Assembly: GCA_016845105.1 (NCBI GenBank)
Contig: JAERTF010000049.1
Span: 1 to 45,283, forward strand
DNA: 45,283 nt
Reading direction: 5' to 3'
Source: Bacteroidota bacterium
Lineage (GTDB): Bacteria; Bacteroidota; Bacteroidia; Bacteroidales; F082
Below, piece after piece: positions 26,793 to 34,839 of the stretch. Position 1 is the first letter of the stretch; each line of letters begins with the position of its first letter. A program made the position numbers and the translations under genes. The notes under the pieces were generated by a model, which ran no database searches, was not told the origin of the DNA, and saw nothing but the letters and a program-made list of their open reading frames with translations.

Positions 26793-28571
26793 ATGAATAG
26801 ACACGAATCCTACAATAATTTCTTAAGCTGGCGTGCACAGCACTTATCCGACAGGTCATTTGTATTGATACTAAGTATAATAATAGGGTTCATTGCAGGT
26901 GTTGCTGCTGCAATTCTTAAAGTTACCGTAATTACAATTGGAGACAAATTATTTAGCTTCTATTCAGATTCGGATACAATTCTACCCTTAATTGGATTTC
27001 CAATAATTGGTATTATTCTAACAATTGTTTTTTTAAAATATATAGTTAAAGATAATGTTGGGCATGGTGTTCCGCGAATCCTATATGTTATATCTAAGCT
27101 GGATGGAAGTATGAGAAACCATAAAATATTCTCATCACTTATTGGAGGTTCGCTTACAGCAGGATTTGGCGGATCGGTAGGTCTCGAATCACCAATTATT
27201 TCTACTGGAGCCTCAATTGGATCGTCAATTGGCCAACTTTTGAAATTAAGCTATAAACACAAAACACTGTTGATAGGATGTGGTGCTGCTGGAGCTATGG
27301 CATCAATTTTTACAACGCCCATCGCAGCTGTTATTTTTGCATTTGAAGTATTACTACTTGATTTATCAGCGGCTTCTCTTATTCCATTACTTATGGCGTC
27401 GGTTACAGGAGCTGTTACAACTAAACTACTAACTGCTGAACAATATCTAGTACACTTTAAAGTGAGCGAAGCATTTGTTATTCAAGATATTCCATATTTC
27501 ATTGTACTAGGAATCATTGGAGGTTTTGTTGCTGTTTACTTCCATTATATGCATTTCAAAATTATCCAACTATTCAATAAAATAAAATCCATTTGGGCCA
27601 AGGCTTTAATTGGTGGTGGACTTCTGGGTGTATTGCTATACTTCCTACCCCCACTTTATTCCGAGGGCTATGATTCAATCAGGTTAATCGTTGGTGGTAA
27701 AGCTAATGATTTACTTAATTATACTTTCGTAGATGGTTCGAGTGCTGTAGTTACATTAATAATATTTGTTGTATTACTTATTATATTTAAAGTTGTAGCA
27801 ACCACACTTACAACCGAAGCAGGAGGTGTTGGTGGTATTTTCGCTCCAGCCGCAGTAATGGGTGGGTTTACTGGGTTTGTATTAGCAAGATCAATAAATG
27901 AACTTGGATCAAAAATTGGTCTACATGAGGGTAACTTCACATTGGTAGGTATGGCTTCTGTTTTGGGAGCAGTACTAATGGCTCCTCTCACAGCGATATT
28001 TCTGGTAGCGGAGATGAGTAATGGATATGAGTTAATAGTCCCACTAATGCTCTCAACATCAATTGCTTATTTAATAGCAAAACGATTTAACAAGCATTCT
28101 ATATTCACGCAAAAACTTGCTGAGCAGGGTGATATGTTTCAATATAAAGACATGACCGTTGTAAAGCAATTGGATATTATGTCATTGCTTGAAAAAGATC
28201 TACTTACCATAAATCTAAAATGTAACCTTGGAGACTTAATTCAGCTAATTAAAAAATCAAAGCGAAACATATTTATTGTTACCGATGATGATGATAATTT
28301 TATAGGTGTAATATTACTAGACGAAGTTAGAAATGATATGTTCGACCACTCAAAATACAATGATCCAATAAGTAACTTTTTGTATAGCCCTTTGTCAGAT
28401 GAAAAAGTTAGTATTGATGCAGATGCAAAGGATATTCTAAATAAATTTAAAAAAACTAGTAATTATAATATGGTTGTACTTGACGGTTCAAAATATGTTG
28501 GTATCATCTCAAGAGCAAACATCCTAAAAGAATATCGTGAAAATATGATTGCTGATATTGATGAAATATAA
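26793..28571 (+). CDS. CLC-family chloride channel/transporter with C-terminal CBS pair
   Basis: A 592-residue CLC protein. About 430 residues form the helical CLC core and the C-terminus (about 450-585) is a CBS domain pair that may bind adenine nucleotides (IFIVTDDDDNFIGVILLDEV and VVLDGSKYVGIISRANI). The gating glutamate is kept (E132 in GGSVGLESP). The GxFxP-type motif is present as GGIFAPAAVMGG. Two positions differ from E. coli ClcA: the selectivity-filter GSGIP is GHGVP, and the inner proton glutamate E203 aligns with V186 (FAFEVLL). Valine there is characteristic of CLC channels, so coupled proton exchange is uncertain. A candidate promoter lies just upstream. Confidence 0.92.
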   Translation: MNRHESYNNFLSWRAQHLSDRSFVLILSIIIGFIAGVAAAILKVTVITIGDKLFSFYSDSDTILPLIGFPIIGIILTIVFLKYIVKDNVGHGVPRILYVISKLDGSMRNHKIFSSLIGGSLTAGFGGSVGLESPIISTGASIGSSIGQLLKLSYKHKTLLIGCGAAGAMASIFTTPIAAVIFAFEVLLLDLSAASLIPLLMASVTGAVTTKLLTAEQYLVHFKVSEAFVIQDIPYFIVLGIIGGFVAVYFHYMHFKIIQLFNKIKSIWAKALIGGGLLGVLLYFLPPLYSEGYDSIRLIVGGKANDLLNYTFVDGSSAVVTLIIFVVLLIIFKVVATTLTTEAGGVGGIFAPAAVMGGFTGFVLARSINELGSKIGLHEGNFTLVGMASVLGAVLMAPLTAIFLVAEMSNGYELIVPLMLSTSIAYLIAKRFNKHSIFTQKLAEQGDMFQYKDMTVVKQLDIMSLLEKDLLTINLKCNLGDLIQLIKKSKRNIFIVTDDDDNFIGVILLDEVRNDMFDHSKYNDPISNFLYSPLSDEKVSIDADAKDILNKFKKTSNYNMVVLDGSKYVGIISRANILKEYRENMIADIDEI

Positions 28572-28692
28572 AAGCCATTTCCGGTATTGCAATTAATACC
28601 AAAACATCCAAATGCAATCCTTTGCATCGGTTTCTTCATAACACAATAAACCACATCCAAAAACCACTTTTTTTTTATTAAATTCATAACAA

Positions 28693-28723
28693 TTTCATCA
28701 GTAGGTAAAAAACAATAAATTTG
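28693..28723 (+). promoter_or_regulatory. Candidate promoter for the gmhA operon
   Basis: TTTC (28693-28696), a 19-base spacer and TAAATTTG (28716-28723) fit the Bacteroidota -33/-7 pattern, with one mismatch in -33. The element lies 33 bases before the gmhA ATG. The remainder of the 185-base gap (28572-28756) has two small hairpins (GGTATT / AATACC and ATGCAA / TTGCAT) of unclear meaning. Confidence 0.6.
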
Positions 28724-28756
28724 TGGTTTGATAAATGATAACATTTAAAGTGAAAT

Positions 28757-29335
28757 ATGGGTATCTTAAACTCTATAAAAGAATCAATAGCCACAAAGGA
28801 GCAATTTCTTAACGACAACAACAATATTAATCTCATTCAAAAGGTAGCTGACCATTGCATCACAACTTTTAAAAATAATGGTAAAGTCCTTCTATGTGGA
28901 AATGGAGGAAGTGCATCGGATGCTCAACACATTGCTGCTGAACTATCAGGAAGGTTTAACTATGACCGTGATCCTCTTTATGCAGAAGCCCTACATGTAA
29001 ATTCATCCTATGTAACTGCTGTTGCAAATGATTATTCTTACGATGATATTTATAGCAGAATGATAAAGGCTGCCGGTGAAAAAAATGATATTCTAATAGG
29101 TATAAGCACGTCGGGCAATTCAGCAAATGTTGTAAATGCTGTTATAGAAGCAAAAAAACAAGGAATGCTAACGTTTGGATTAACAGGATCAAAGATTGGC
29201 AAATTAGACGATCTTGTGGATATTTGCATTAAAGTTCCATCTAAAAATACTGCTCGTATTCAGGAAACACATATACTTATTGGACATGTGATTTGTGAAG
29301 AAATTGAAACCCAACTATTTCCCAGAAGTAAGTAG
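28757..29335 (+). CDS. gmhA: Sedoheptulose 7-phosphate isomerase
   Basis: A 192-residue SIS-domain protein of the GmhA family, which converts D-sedoheptulose 7-phosphate to D-glycero-D-manno-heptose 7-phosphate, the first step toward ADP- or GDP-heptose. The hallmark GNGGSASDAQHIAAELSGRF is at about 48-67, including the catalytic Glu in AAEL. GISTSGNSANVVNAV holds the phosphate, and QETHILIGHVICEEIE near the C-terminus carries the conserved His. These features separate it from other SIS proteins. It begins a tightly packed operon with gmhB four bases downstream. The kinase/adenylyltransferase HldE is not in this window. Confidence 0.93.
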   Translation: MGILNSIKESIATKEQFLNDNNNINLIQKVADHCITTFKNNGKVLLCGNGGSASDAQHIAAELSGRFNYDRDPLYAEALHVNSSYVTAVANDYSYDDIYSRMIKAAGEKNDILIGISTSGNSANVVNAVIEAKKQGMLTFGLTGSKIGKLDDLVDICIKVPSKNTARIQETHILIGHVICEEIETQLFPRSK

Positions 29336-29339
29336 AATT

Positions 29340-29888
29340 ATGAATACTGATTTCCTTAAGAATATTGATAACTCATGGACATTGTTCTTGGATCGTGATG
29401 GGGTAATAAACAAAAGAATATTTGGTGGTTATGTAACTAATCCGAGTAATTTTGAATTTCTTCCTGGTGTTCTGGAGAGCATTTCAACCTTTGCTAAAGT
29501 TTTTGGGAAGATAATTGTAGTTACAAATCAGCAAGGTGTGGGTAAGGGACTTATGACAGAATCAGAATTGAATTATCTGCATAACCATATGAAATCTGAG
29601 ATATTGAAGAACAATGGACGGATCGACTCAATTTATTATTGCACAGATCTGGCTCATAGTATTGATAACTGCAGAAAGCCATCAACAAAAATGGCTAAAA
29701 AAGCACAAAGTGAATTTCCAAGTATCAATTTTTCAAAGAGCATTATGGTTGGTGATTCGAAAAGTGATATTGAATTTGGTAAAAATTCAGAAATGAAAAC
29801 AGTTTTTATCGGAGAAGCAAAAAGTACGTTAGCTGATATCACAACAGAAAGCCTTGTTAAGTTTAAAAATTTGTTAGTAAATCCCTAA
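29340..29888 (+). CDS. gmhB: D-glycero-D-manno-heptose 1,7-bisphosphate phosphatase-like HAD protein
   Basis: A 182-residue HAD-superfamily phosphatase of the GmhB/histidinol-phosphatase group, predicted to remove the 7-phosphate from heptose 1,7-bisphosphate. Motif I is LFLDRDGVIN (D18, D20), motif II VVTNQQGVGKG, then CRKPSTKM and VGDSKSDIEFG (motif IV). The ATG at 29340 is chosen; a GTG at 29295 would overlap gmhA and add residues not seen in the family. The zinc-binding loop is short and degenerate: C101 and C111 remain in YYCTDLAHSIDNCRKP, while the other Cys and His ligands of the E. coli enzyme seem absent. Linkage to gmhA supports the heptose role. Confidence 0.88.
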   Translation: MNTDFLKNIDNSWTLFLDRDGVINKRIFGGYVTNPSNFEFLPGVLESISTFAKVFGKIIVVTNQQGVGKGLMTESELNYLHNHMKSEILKNNGRIDSIYYCTDLAHSIDNCRKPSTKMAKKAQSEFPSINFSKSIMVGDSKSDIEFGKNSEMKTVFIGEAKSTLADITTESLVKFKNLLVNP

Positions 29889-29894
29889 CTAGTT

Positions 29895-31358
29895 ATGAGT
29901 CCTGAACTAATATTTGGAAGTTTCGTTATTTATACAATTGTAATCTTTTCCATATCTTGGTTTACATCACAAAAGGCTGATAATGAGAGTTTTTTCATAG
30001 GCAATCATAAGTCACCATGGTTTGTTGTTTCATATGGAATGATTGGTGCATCCTTATCAGGTGTAACCTTTATATCAATTCCTGGTTGGGTTGGAGATAC
30101 AGGGTTTTCATATTTTGTAATTGTTCTTGGTTACGTATTTGGTTATGCAATAATATCAACTGTATTACTTCCAATGTATTACAGACTTAAGCTTACATCC
30201 ATTTATACTTATTTAGGAGTTAGGTTTGGTAGATCAGCCTATAAAACAGGTTCTATCTATTTTCTTTTATCAAGAATTATTGGTGCTTCTTTTAGAATGT
30301 TTTTAGTTGTTTCTGTGCTTCAGTTTTTTGTATTCGACCATTTTGAAATTCCTTTTTGGTTAACCGTTACCGTATTTATGGTATTAATTCAGTTATATAC
30401 TTTAAAAGGAGGAATTAAAACTATAATCTGGACAGATACACTACAAACAACATTTATGCTGGCTGCCGTAGTAAGTACAATATTTATCATTTCAAGACAT
30501 ATGGATGCTAGTGTTTTTGAGATGGTAAAAAATGTATGGAACAATAGTATTTCGGATATTATTATCACTGATATCGATTCAAAACAAAATTTCATAAAAC
30601 TATTTTTAAGTGGGGTTTTCATTACAATAGTAATGACTGGATTAGACCAGGATATGATGCAAAAAAACCTTAGTTGTCGTAACATTAAAGATGCCCAAAA
30701 AAATATGACAACTTTAAGCCTTATACTCATTCCTGTAAATATTATATTTTTGTTTTTAGGAGGGATGTTATTGCTTTATCAAGATCATTTTAGCATAGCC
30801 CAAACCCTAACTTCTGATCACACTTTCCCCAATATTGCATTTAATTACTTGGGAACTAGTGCAGGAATTATATTTATAATCGGACTTGTTTCGGCAGCCT
30901 ACTCTAGTGCTGATAGTGCATTAACTTCACTTACTACTTCTTTCTCAATCGACATCCTCGAACTGGACAAGAAATATTCTAATGATGTAAAACTTTTGAA
31001 AAAAAATAGATATATGGTTCACATAGCCATGTCAATTATAATTATTTTTGTCATCATTTTATTCAAAATAATTAATAATCAAGCAGTTATTGCACAGTTA
31101 TTTACTTTTGCAGGATATACTTATGGACCTCTGCTGGGACTATACTCATTCGGATTGTTTACTAGTTACTCTGTAAATGACAAACTAATACCTTTAATTG
31201 CTATAATTGCACCTATCCTATCATATATTATAAGTCATTACTCACCAATACTTTTTAATGGCTATCAAATAGGGTTTGAATTACTAATAATTAATGGATT
31301 ACTAACATTTATTGGACTATTACTTACGATTAAAACTAAGAAATTAATAACTAATTAA
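29895..31358 (+). CDS. Sodium:solute symporter (SSS family)
   Basis: A 487-residue polytopic membrane protein with about 13 helices and the SSS pattern: N-terminal FTSQKADNESFFIGNHKSPW, GASLSGVTFISIPGW, the sodium-site region at AYSSADSALTSLTTSFSIDI (about 335-354), and a hydrophobic C-terminus. It would take up a solute with sodium across the inner membrane. The substrate cannot be read from the sequence; this subgroup in Bacteroidota is often annotated for sugars or sialic acid. It starts six bases after gmhB and ends nine bases before glnN, so the genes are probably cotranscribed. Confidence 0.9.
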   Translation: MSPELIFGSFVIYTIVIFSISWFTSQKADNESFFIGNHKSPWFVVSYGMIGASLSGVTFISIPGWVGDTGFSYFVIVLGYVFGYAIISTVLLPMYYRLKLTSIYTYLGVRFGRSAYKTGSIYFLLSRIIGASFRMFLVVSVLQFFVFDHFEIPFWLTVTVFMVLIQLYTLKGGIKTIIWTDTLQTTFMLAAVVSTIFIISRHMDASVFEMVKNVWNNSISDIIITDIDSKQNFIKLFLSGVFITIVMTGLDQDMMQKNLSCRNIKDAQKNMTTLSLILIPVNIIFLFLGGMLLLYQDHFSIAQTLTSDHTFPNIAFNYLGTSAGIIFIIGLVSAAYSSADSALTSLTTSFSIDILELDKKYSNDVKLLKKNRYMVHIAMSIIIIFVIILFKIINNQAVIAQLFTFAGYTYGPLLGLYSFGLFTSYSVNDKLIPLIAIIAPILSYIISHYSPILFNGYQIGFELLIINGLLTFIGLLLTIKTKKLITN

Positions 31359-31367
31359 AAAAGAAAA

Positions 31368-33557
31368 ATGGCTAACTTTAGATTTGTAGCACTAAAAAAA
31401 ACACTTGAACGACCTGTAAAACCTGTTACTTATCCTTCTGAAAAAGCATCCGACTATTTTGGTTCGATGACATTTAACAGATCGGTTATGAAAGAATACC
31501 TTACCGAAGAAGCGTTTAACGGAGTTGTTCAGGCCATGGACAAATCTGTACGAATAGATAGAAAAATTACTGACCAAGTTGCTTCAGCAATGAAAGCTTG
31601 GGCATTAAATAAAGGAGTTACACATTATACACATTGGTTTCATCCACTTACAGGATCAACTGCTGAAAAGCATGATGCATTTATTAGCCCCATAGAAAAA
31701 GGAAAAGCGATCGAAGAATTTCAGGGTAATTCATTGATACAACAAGAACCCGATGCATCAAGTTTTCCCAGTGGAGGTATTAGATCTACATTTGAAGCCC
31801 GTGGCTATACTGCTTGGGATCCCACTTCTCCTGCATTTATTATTGAAAACACCCTATGTATCCCAACTATTTTTGTTTCATACACTGGAGATTCATTGGA
31901 TTACAAAACACCTCTGCTTAAATCGATGAGAGCTCTTGATTCGGCGGCTGTTGAGATTTGTAAATACTTTGATAAAGGGATAAACAAAGTATATCCAAAC
32001 CTTGGATGGGAACAAGAATACTTCCTGGTTGATTCTGCTCTTTTCGCTGCAAGACCTGACCTTGTATTAACTGGTAAAACAGTTTTCGGCCATTCTTCTG
32101 CCAAGGATCAACAATTATCGGATCATTATTTTGGCACAATTCACAATAGAGTGCTTGCTTTTATGCAAGATCTTGAGGTTGAGTCGCATAAATTGGGAAT
32201 ACCATTAAAAACAAGACACAATGAGGTAGCACCCAGTCAGTTCGAATGTGCCCCTGTTTTTGAAGAAGCAAATATAGCCGTTGATCATAATCAGCTTTTG
32301 ATGCATTTACTTGATGTAGTTGCCAGACGACATAACTTTAATGTTCTTCTTCATGAAAAACCATATGCTGGTGTAAACGGTTCAGGTAAACACAATAACT
32401 GGTCGATGGCAACAAATACCGGTGTTAATTTATTGTCACCAGGTAAAACTAAAAATGATAATTTCCAGTTCATCGTGATGTTGGCAAATATCCTAAAGGC
32501 CGTTCATGAAAACGAAGAATTGGTAAGAGCAAGTGTTGCTTCAGCAGGAAATGATTTAAGGCTTGGAGCCAATGAAGCTCCACCGGCAATTATTTCTGTT
32601 TTTGTAGGTGAGCAAATTTCAGCTACCCTAAACGAAATTGAAAATATGCCTGATCGTAGTATGATGAATCACAGGCTTGACAAGGAGGTAGAGATTGACA
32701 TCCCTAAAATACCGGAAATCTTATTTGATAATACCGATAGAAATAGAACATCTCCATTCGCCTTTACCGGAAATAAATTTGAATTTAGAGCTGTAGGGTC
32801 CACTGCTAATACAGCTAAACCCATGTTTGTATTAAATACAATCATAGCAGATCAACTTACTAAGTTTAAAACCGATGTTGATAAACTTATTGTTGATGGA
32901 ATGAAGAAGAATGAAGCTATGTTTGAAGTTTCTAAGAAATACATCCGTGAGTCAAAGAATATTCGATTCGAGGGAAATTCTTATTCAAAGGAATGGGAGA
33001 AAGAGGCTGCAAAAAGAGGCTTATCGAATAACAGAACTACTCCGGAAGCACTAGGAGCATTTGTTTCAGAAAAAAGTATAGGTTTGTTCGAAAGGCATAA
33101 TGTTATGTCAAAAACCGAGGTAGAAGCACGTTATGCTATTAAACTCGAAAAATACACTAAGAAAGTACAAATCGAATCACGTATCATGGGTGATTTGGCA
33201 ACTAACCATATCCTACCAACAGCAATACATTATCAAAATCGTCTTATCGAAAATGCCAAAGGTTTAAAAGAGGTGTTGGATTCAAAATCCTTTGTTAAAC
33301 TATCTAAAAATCAGTTAAACACCATTAAGGAAATATCAAACCATATTTCTGAAATTAAAGAATATGTAGAAAGAATGGTAGAGGCTCGAAAAATTGCAAA
33401 TGCCATTGACAATGACTTGGAACGGGCATCATCTTATAATAACTCTGTAAAATTATACTTCGAGGATATCAGATATCATGTTGACAAACTTGAAATGCTT
33501 GTGGATGATGAGATGTGGCCGCTACCCAAATATCGAGAATTGCTATTTATTAAATAA
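31368..33557 (+). CDS. glnN: Glutamine synthetase type III
   Basis: A 729-residue type III glutamine synthetase, making glutamine from glutamate, ammonia and ATP in the cytoplasm. This type is larger than GSI and frequent in Bacteroidota and cyanobacteria. Diagnostic segments include FPSGGIRSTFEARGYTAWDP, WEQEYFLVD (the metal-binding Glu region), RHNEVAPSQFECAPVFEEAN, NGSGKHNNWSMATNTG and NRTSPFAFTGNKFEFRAVGS. The C-terminal about 150 residues form the helical region typical of GSIII. It lies nine bases after the symporter gene. Because nitrogen assimilation is usually regulated separately, an internal promoter in the symporter gene is possible, but I did not find a clear one. Confidence 0.97.
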   Translation: MANFRFVALKKTLERPVKPVTYPSEKASDYFGSMTFNRSVMKEYLTEEAFNGVVQAMDKSVRIDRKITDQVASAMKAWALNKGVTHYTHWFHPLTGSTAEKHDAFISPIEKGKAIEEFQGNSLIQQEPDASSFPSGGIRSTFEARGYTAWDPTSPAFIIENTLCIPTIFVSYTGDSLDYKTPLLKSMRALDSAAVEICKYFDKGINKVYPNLGWEQEYFLVDSALFAARPDLVLTGKTVFGHSSAKDQQLSDHYFGTIHNRVLAFMQDLEVESHKLGIPLKTRHNEVAPSQFECAPVFEEANIAVDHNQLLMHLLDVVARRHNFNVLLHEKPYAGVNGSGKHNNWSMATNTGVNLLSPGKTKNDNFQFIVMLANILKAVHENEELVRASVASAGNDLRLGANEAPPAIISVFVGEQISATLNEIENMPDRSMMNHRLDKEVEIDIPKIPEILFDNTDRNRTSPFAFTGNKFEFRAVGSTANTAKPMFVLNTIIADQLTKFKTDVDKLIVDGMKKNEAMFEVSKKYIRESKNIRFEGNSYSKEWEKEAAKRGLSNNRTTPEALGAFVSEKSIGLFERHNVMSKTEVEARYAIKLEKYTKKVQIESRIMGDLATNHILPTAIHYQNRLIENAKGLKEVLDSKSFVKLSKNQLNTIKEISNHISEIKEYVERMVEARKIANAIDNDLERASSYNNSVKLYFEDIRYHVDKLEMLVDDEMWPLPKYRELLFIK

Positions 33558-33601
33558 TAATAAATTGACCAATTTCGTTTAACGACTATATATTATACAA
33601 T

Positions 33602-33630
33602 TTTGGAAAGAAAATATTGATGTATATTCG
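33602..33630 (+). promoter_or_regulatory. Candidate promoter for the DUF4831 gene
   Basis: TTTG (33602-33605), a 17-base spacer and TATATTCG (33623-33630, 7 of 8 to TAnnTTTG) precede the gene. The predicted transcription start near 33637 lies after a GTG at 33630, which supports the ATG at 33651 as the true start. Confidence 0.6.
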
Positions 33631-33650
33631 TGGTATTAAATTATACTCAG

Positions 33651-34769
33651 ATGAGAAAACTTATTATTCGATCAGGTATCTTGTTGGTTTTTATTACAAC
33701 ACTGGCACTCCAAAGCTATAGTCAAATTACAGTTTCAAAAGTTGAAAATAATAATATAGGCTCCACAATTTCTGGGTTTTATTATTCTTTACCTCAAACA
33801 GTCCTTAAGATTGATATAGCTTATGAAAAACTACAATCCATAAAGGGTCCATTATCAGATTATACAAATGAATTCCTTGGTGAAATGGATTATATAACTT
33901 CTGGAAAGGTTGAATACAATCCTATGGAAGTATCTGTAACATCAATACAGGATCCAGATCCAAATCAACTATATTTTGTGCAGTTTCCTGCTGAACGCAC
34001 TAAAGATGCCAAGCCAAATTCTTTTATTCTATCGGATATGGGAGGAATATTGGCATATAATACAGAGGTTTCTGATAATTTAAACACAAGTAATATCAGG
34101 AGTGATCAAACCATAATTTTTAAAGAGGGAGAAACAAATTTCCCATATATGTCTCAATATAATAAGCAGAAGAAAATAGATACGGTAGTAAGGACAATAA
34201 ATATTGATACAATCACTATTAATAGGTTTTTATTCAACACAACCTGGGTTGATAAAAATGCACGTGATAAAGCAAATGATGCAGCAGTGCAAATTGAAAA
34301 AATAAGAGAAAGTAGATACAATTTAATTTCTGGTTATCAAGAGGTTAATTATGGGTCAAGTATTATTTACATGGATCAACAACTTCAAGAAATGGAAAAT
34401 AAATATTTAGAGTTATTTCTGGGGAAGACAATTAGAACCATTGAAAAAAGAACCATCTATTTTATACCTAACAAAAATAATAAAAGTGAGGAGCTCATGA
34501 AATTTACTGATGGTAGTTCAGTAGTTATAAGATTAGTCCCTGATAATACTTCAAATAAGATTTCTAATAATAACGGACCTTTAACTAACAGTATGTACTA
34601 TAGAGTACCTTCATCAGCAGATATTACAATAAGTTCGAATAATATCAATTTATTTACTGGTAGACTTGTAATTAATCAATTTGGTCATATATCTTCAGCT
34701 CCTCTTGAAAATACTAAATTGCAATTTGATTATAAATCAGGAAACCTCATTAATATTTCAAGAGACTAG
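33651..34769 (+). CDS. DUF4831 secreted protein
   Basis: A 372-residue exported protein with a signal peptide (MRKLIIRSGILLVFITTLAL, cleavage likely after QSYSQ). The mature N-terminus, with GFYYSLPQTVLKIDIAYEK and an acidic TNEFLG region, matches DUF4831, a Bacteroidota family of unknown function probably in the periplasm or on the outer membrane. The rest is beta-rich with a helical stretch at about 215-265 (KANDAAVQIEKIRESR onward). The ATG at 33651 is chosen from the signal peptide and the promoter position. A strong bidirectional terminator follows at 34781. Confidence 0.82.
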   Translation: MRKLIIRSGILLVFITTLALQSYSQITVSKVENNNIGSTISGFYYSLPQTVLKIDIAYEKLQSIKGPLSDYTNEFLGEMDYITSGKVEYNPMEVSVTSIQDPDPNQLYFVQFPAERTKDAKPNSFILSDMGGILAYNTEVSDNLNTSNIRSDQTIIFKEGETNFPYMSQYNKQKKIDTVVRTINIDTITINRFLFNTTWVDKNARDKANDAAVQIEKIRESRYNLISGYQEVNYGSSIIYMDQQLQEMENKYLELFLGKTIRTIEKRTIYFIPNKNNKSEELMKFTDGSSVVIRLVPDNTSNKISNNNGPLTNSMYYRVPSSADITISSNNINLFTGRLVINQFGHISSAPLENTKLQFDYKSGNLINISRD

Positions 34770-34780
34770 TAGGCTCCAAT

Positions 34781-34821
34781 AAAAAAAGTCCTGCGCCATT
34801 AAACAACGTAGGACTTTTTTT
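34781..34821. terminator. Bidirectional terminator between convergent genes
   Basis: AGTCCTGCG (34787-34795) pairs with CGTAGGACT (34807-34815), with one G-U pair, around an 11-base loop. A run of A on the left and a run of T on the right give U tracts on both strands. It serves the DUF4831 gene on plus and the T9SS protein gene on minus. Confidence 0.92.
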
Positions 34822-34839
34822 ATTATTAAGATTGTATTC

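Noticed and set aside
29295..29339. GTG start for gmhB at 29295 overlapping gmhA
   Set aside because: It adds 15 residues not typical of the HAD family; an ATG four bases after gmhA gives the usual start.
30389..30730. Minus-strand 113-codon open frame opposite the sodium symporter
   Set aside because: Antisense to a clear membrane transporter; the hydrophobic translation reflects the opposite strand of membrane-helix codons.
33630..33650. GTG start for the DUF4831 protein at 33630
   Set aside because: It would precede the predicted transcription start and puts extra residues before a standard signal peptide; ATG 33651 is better.
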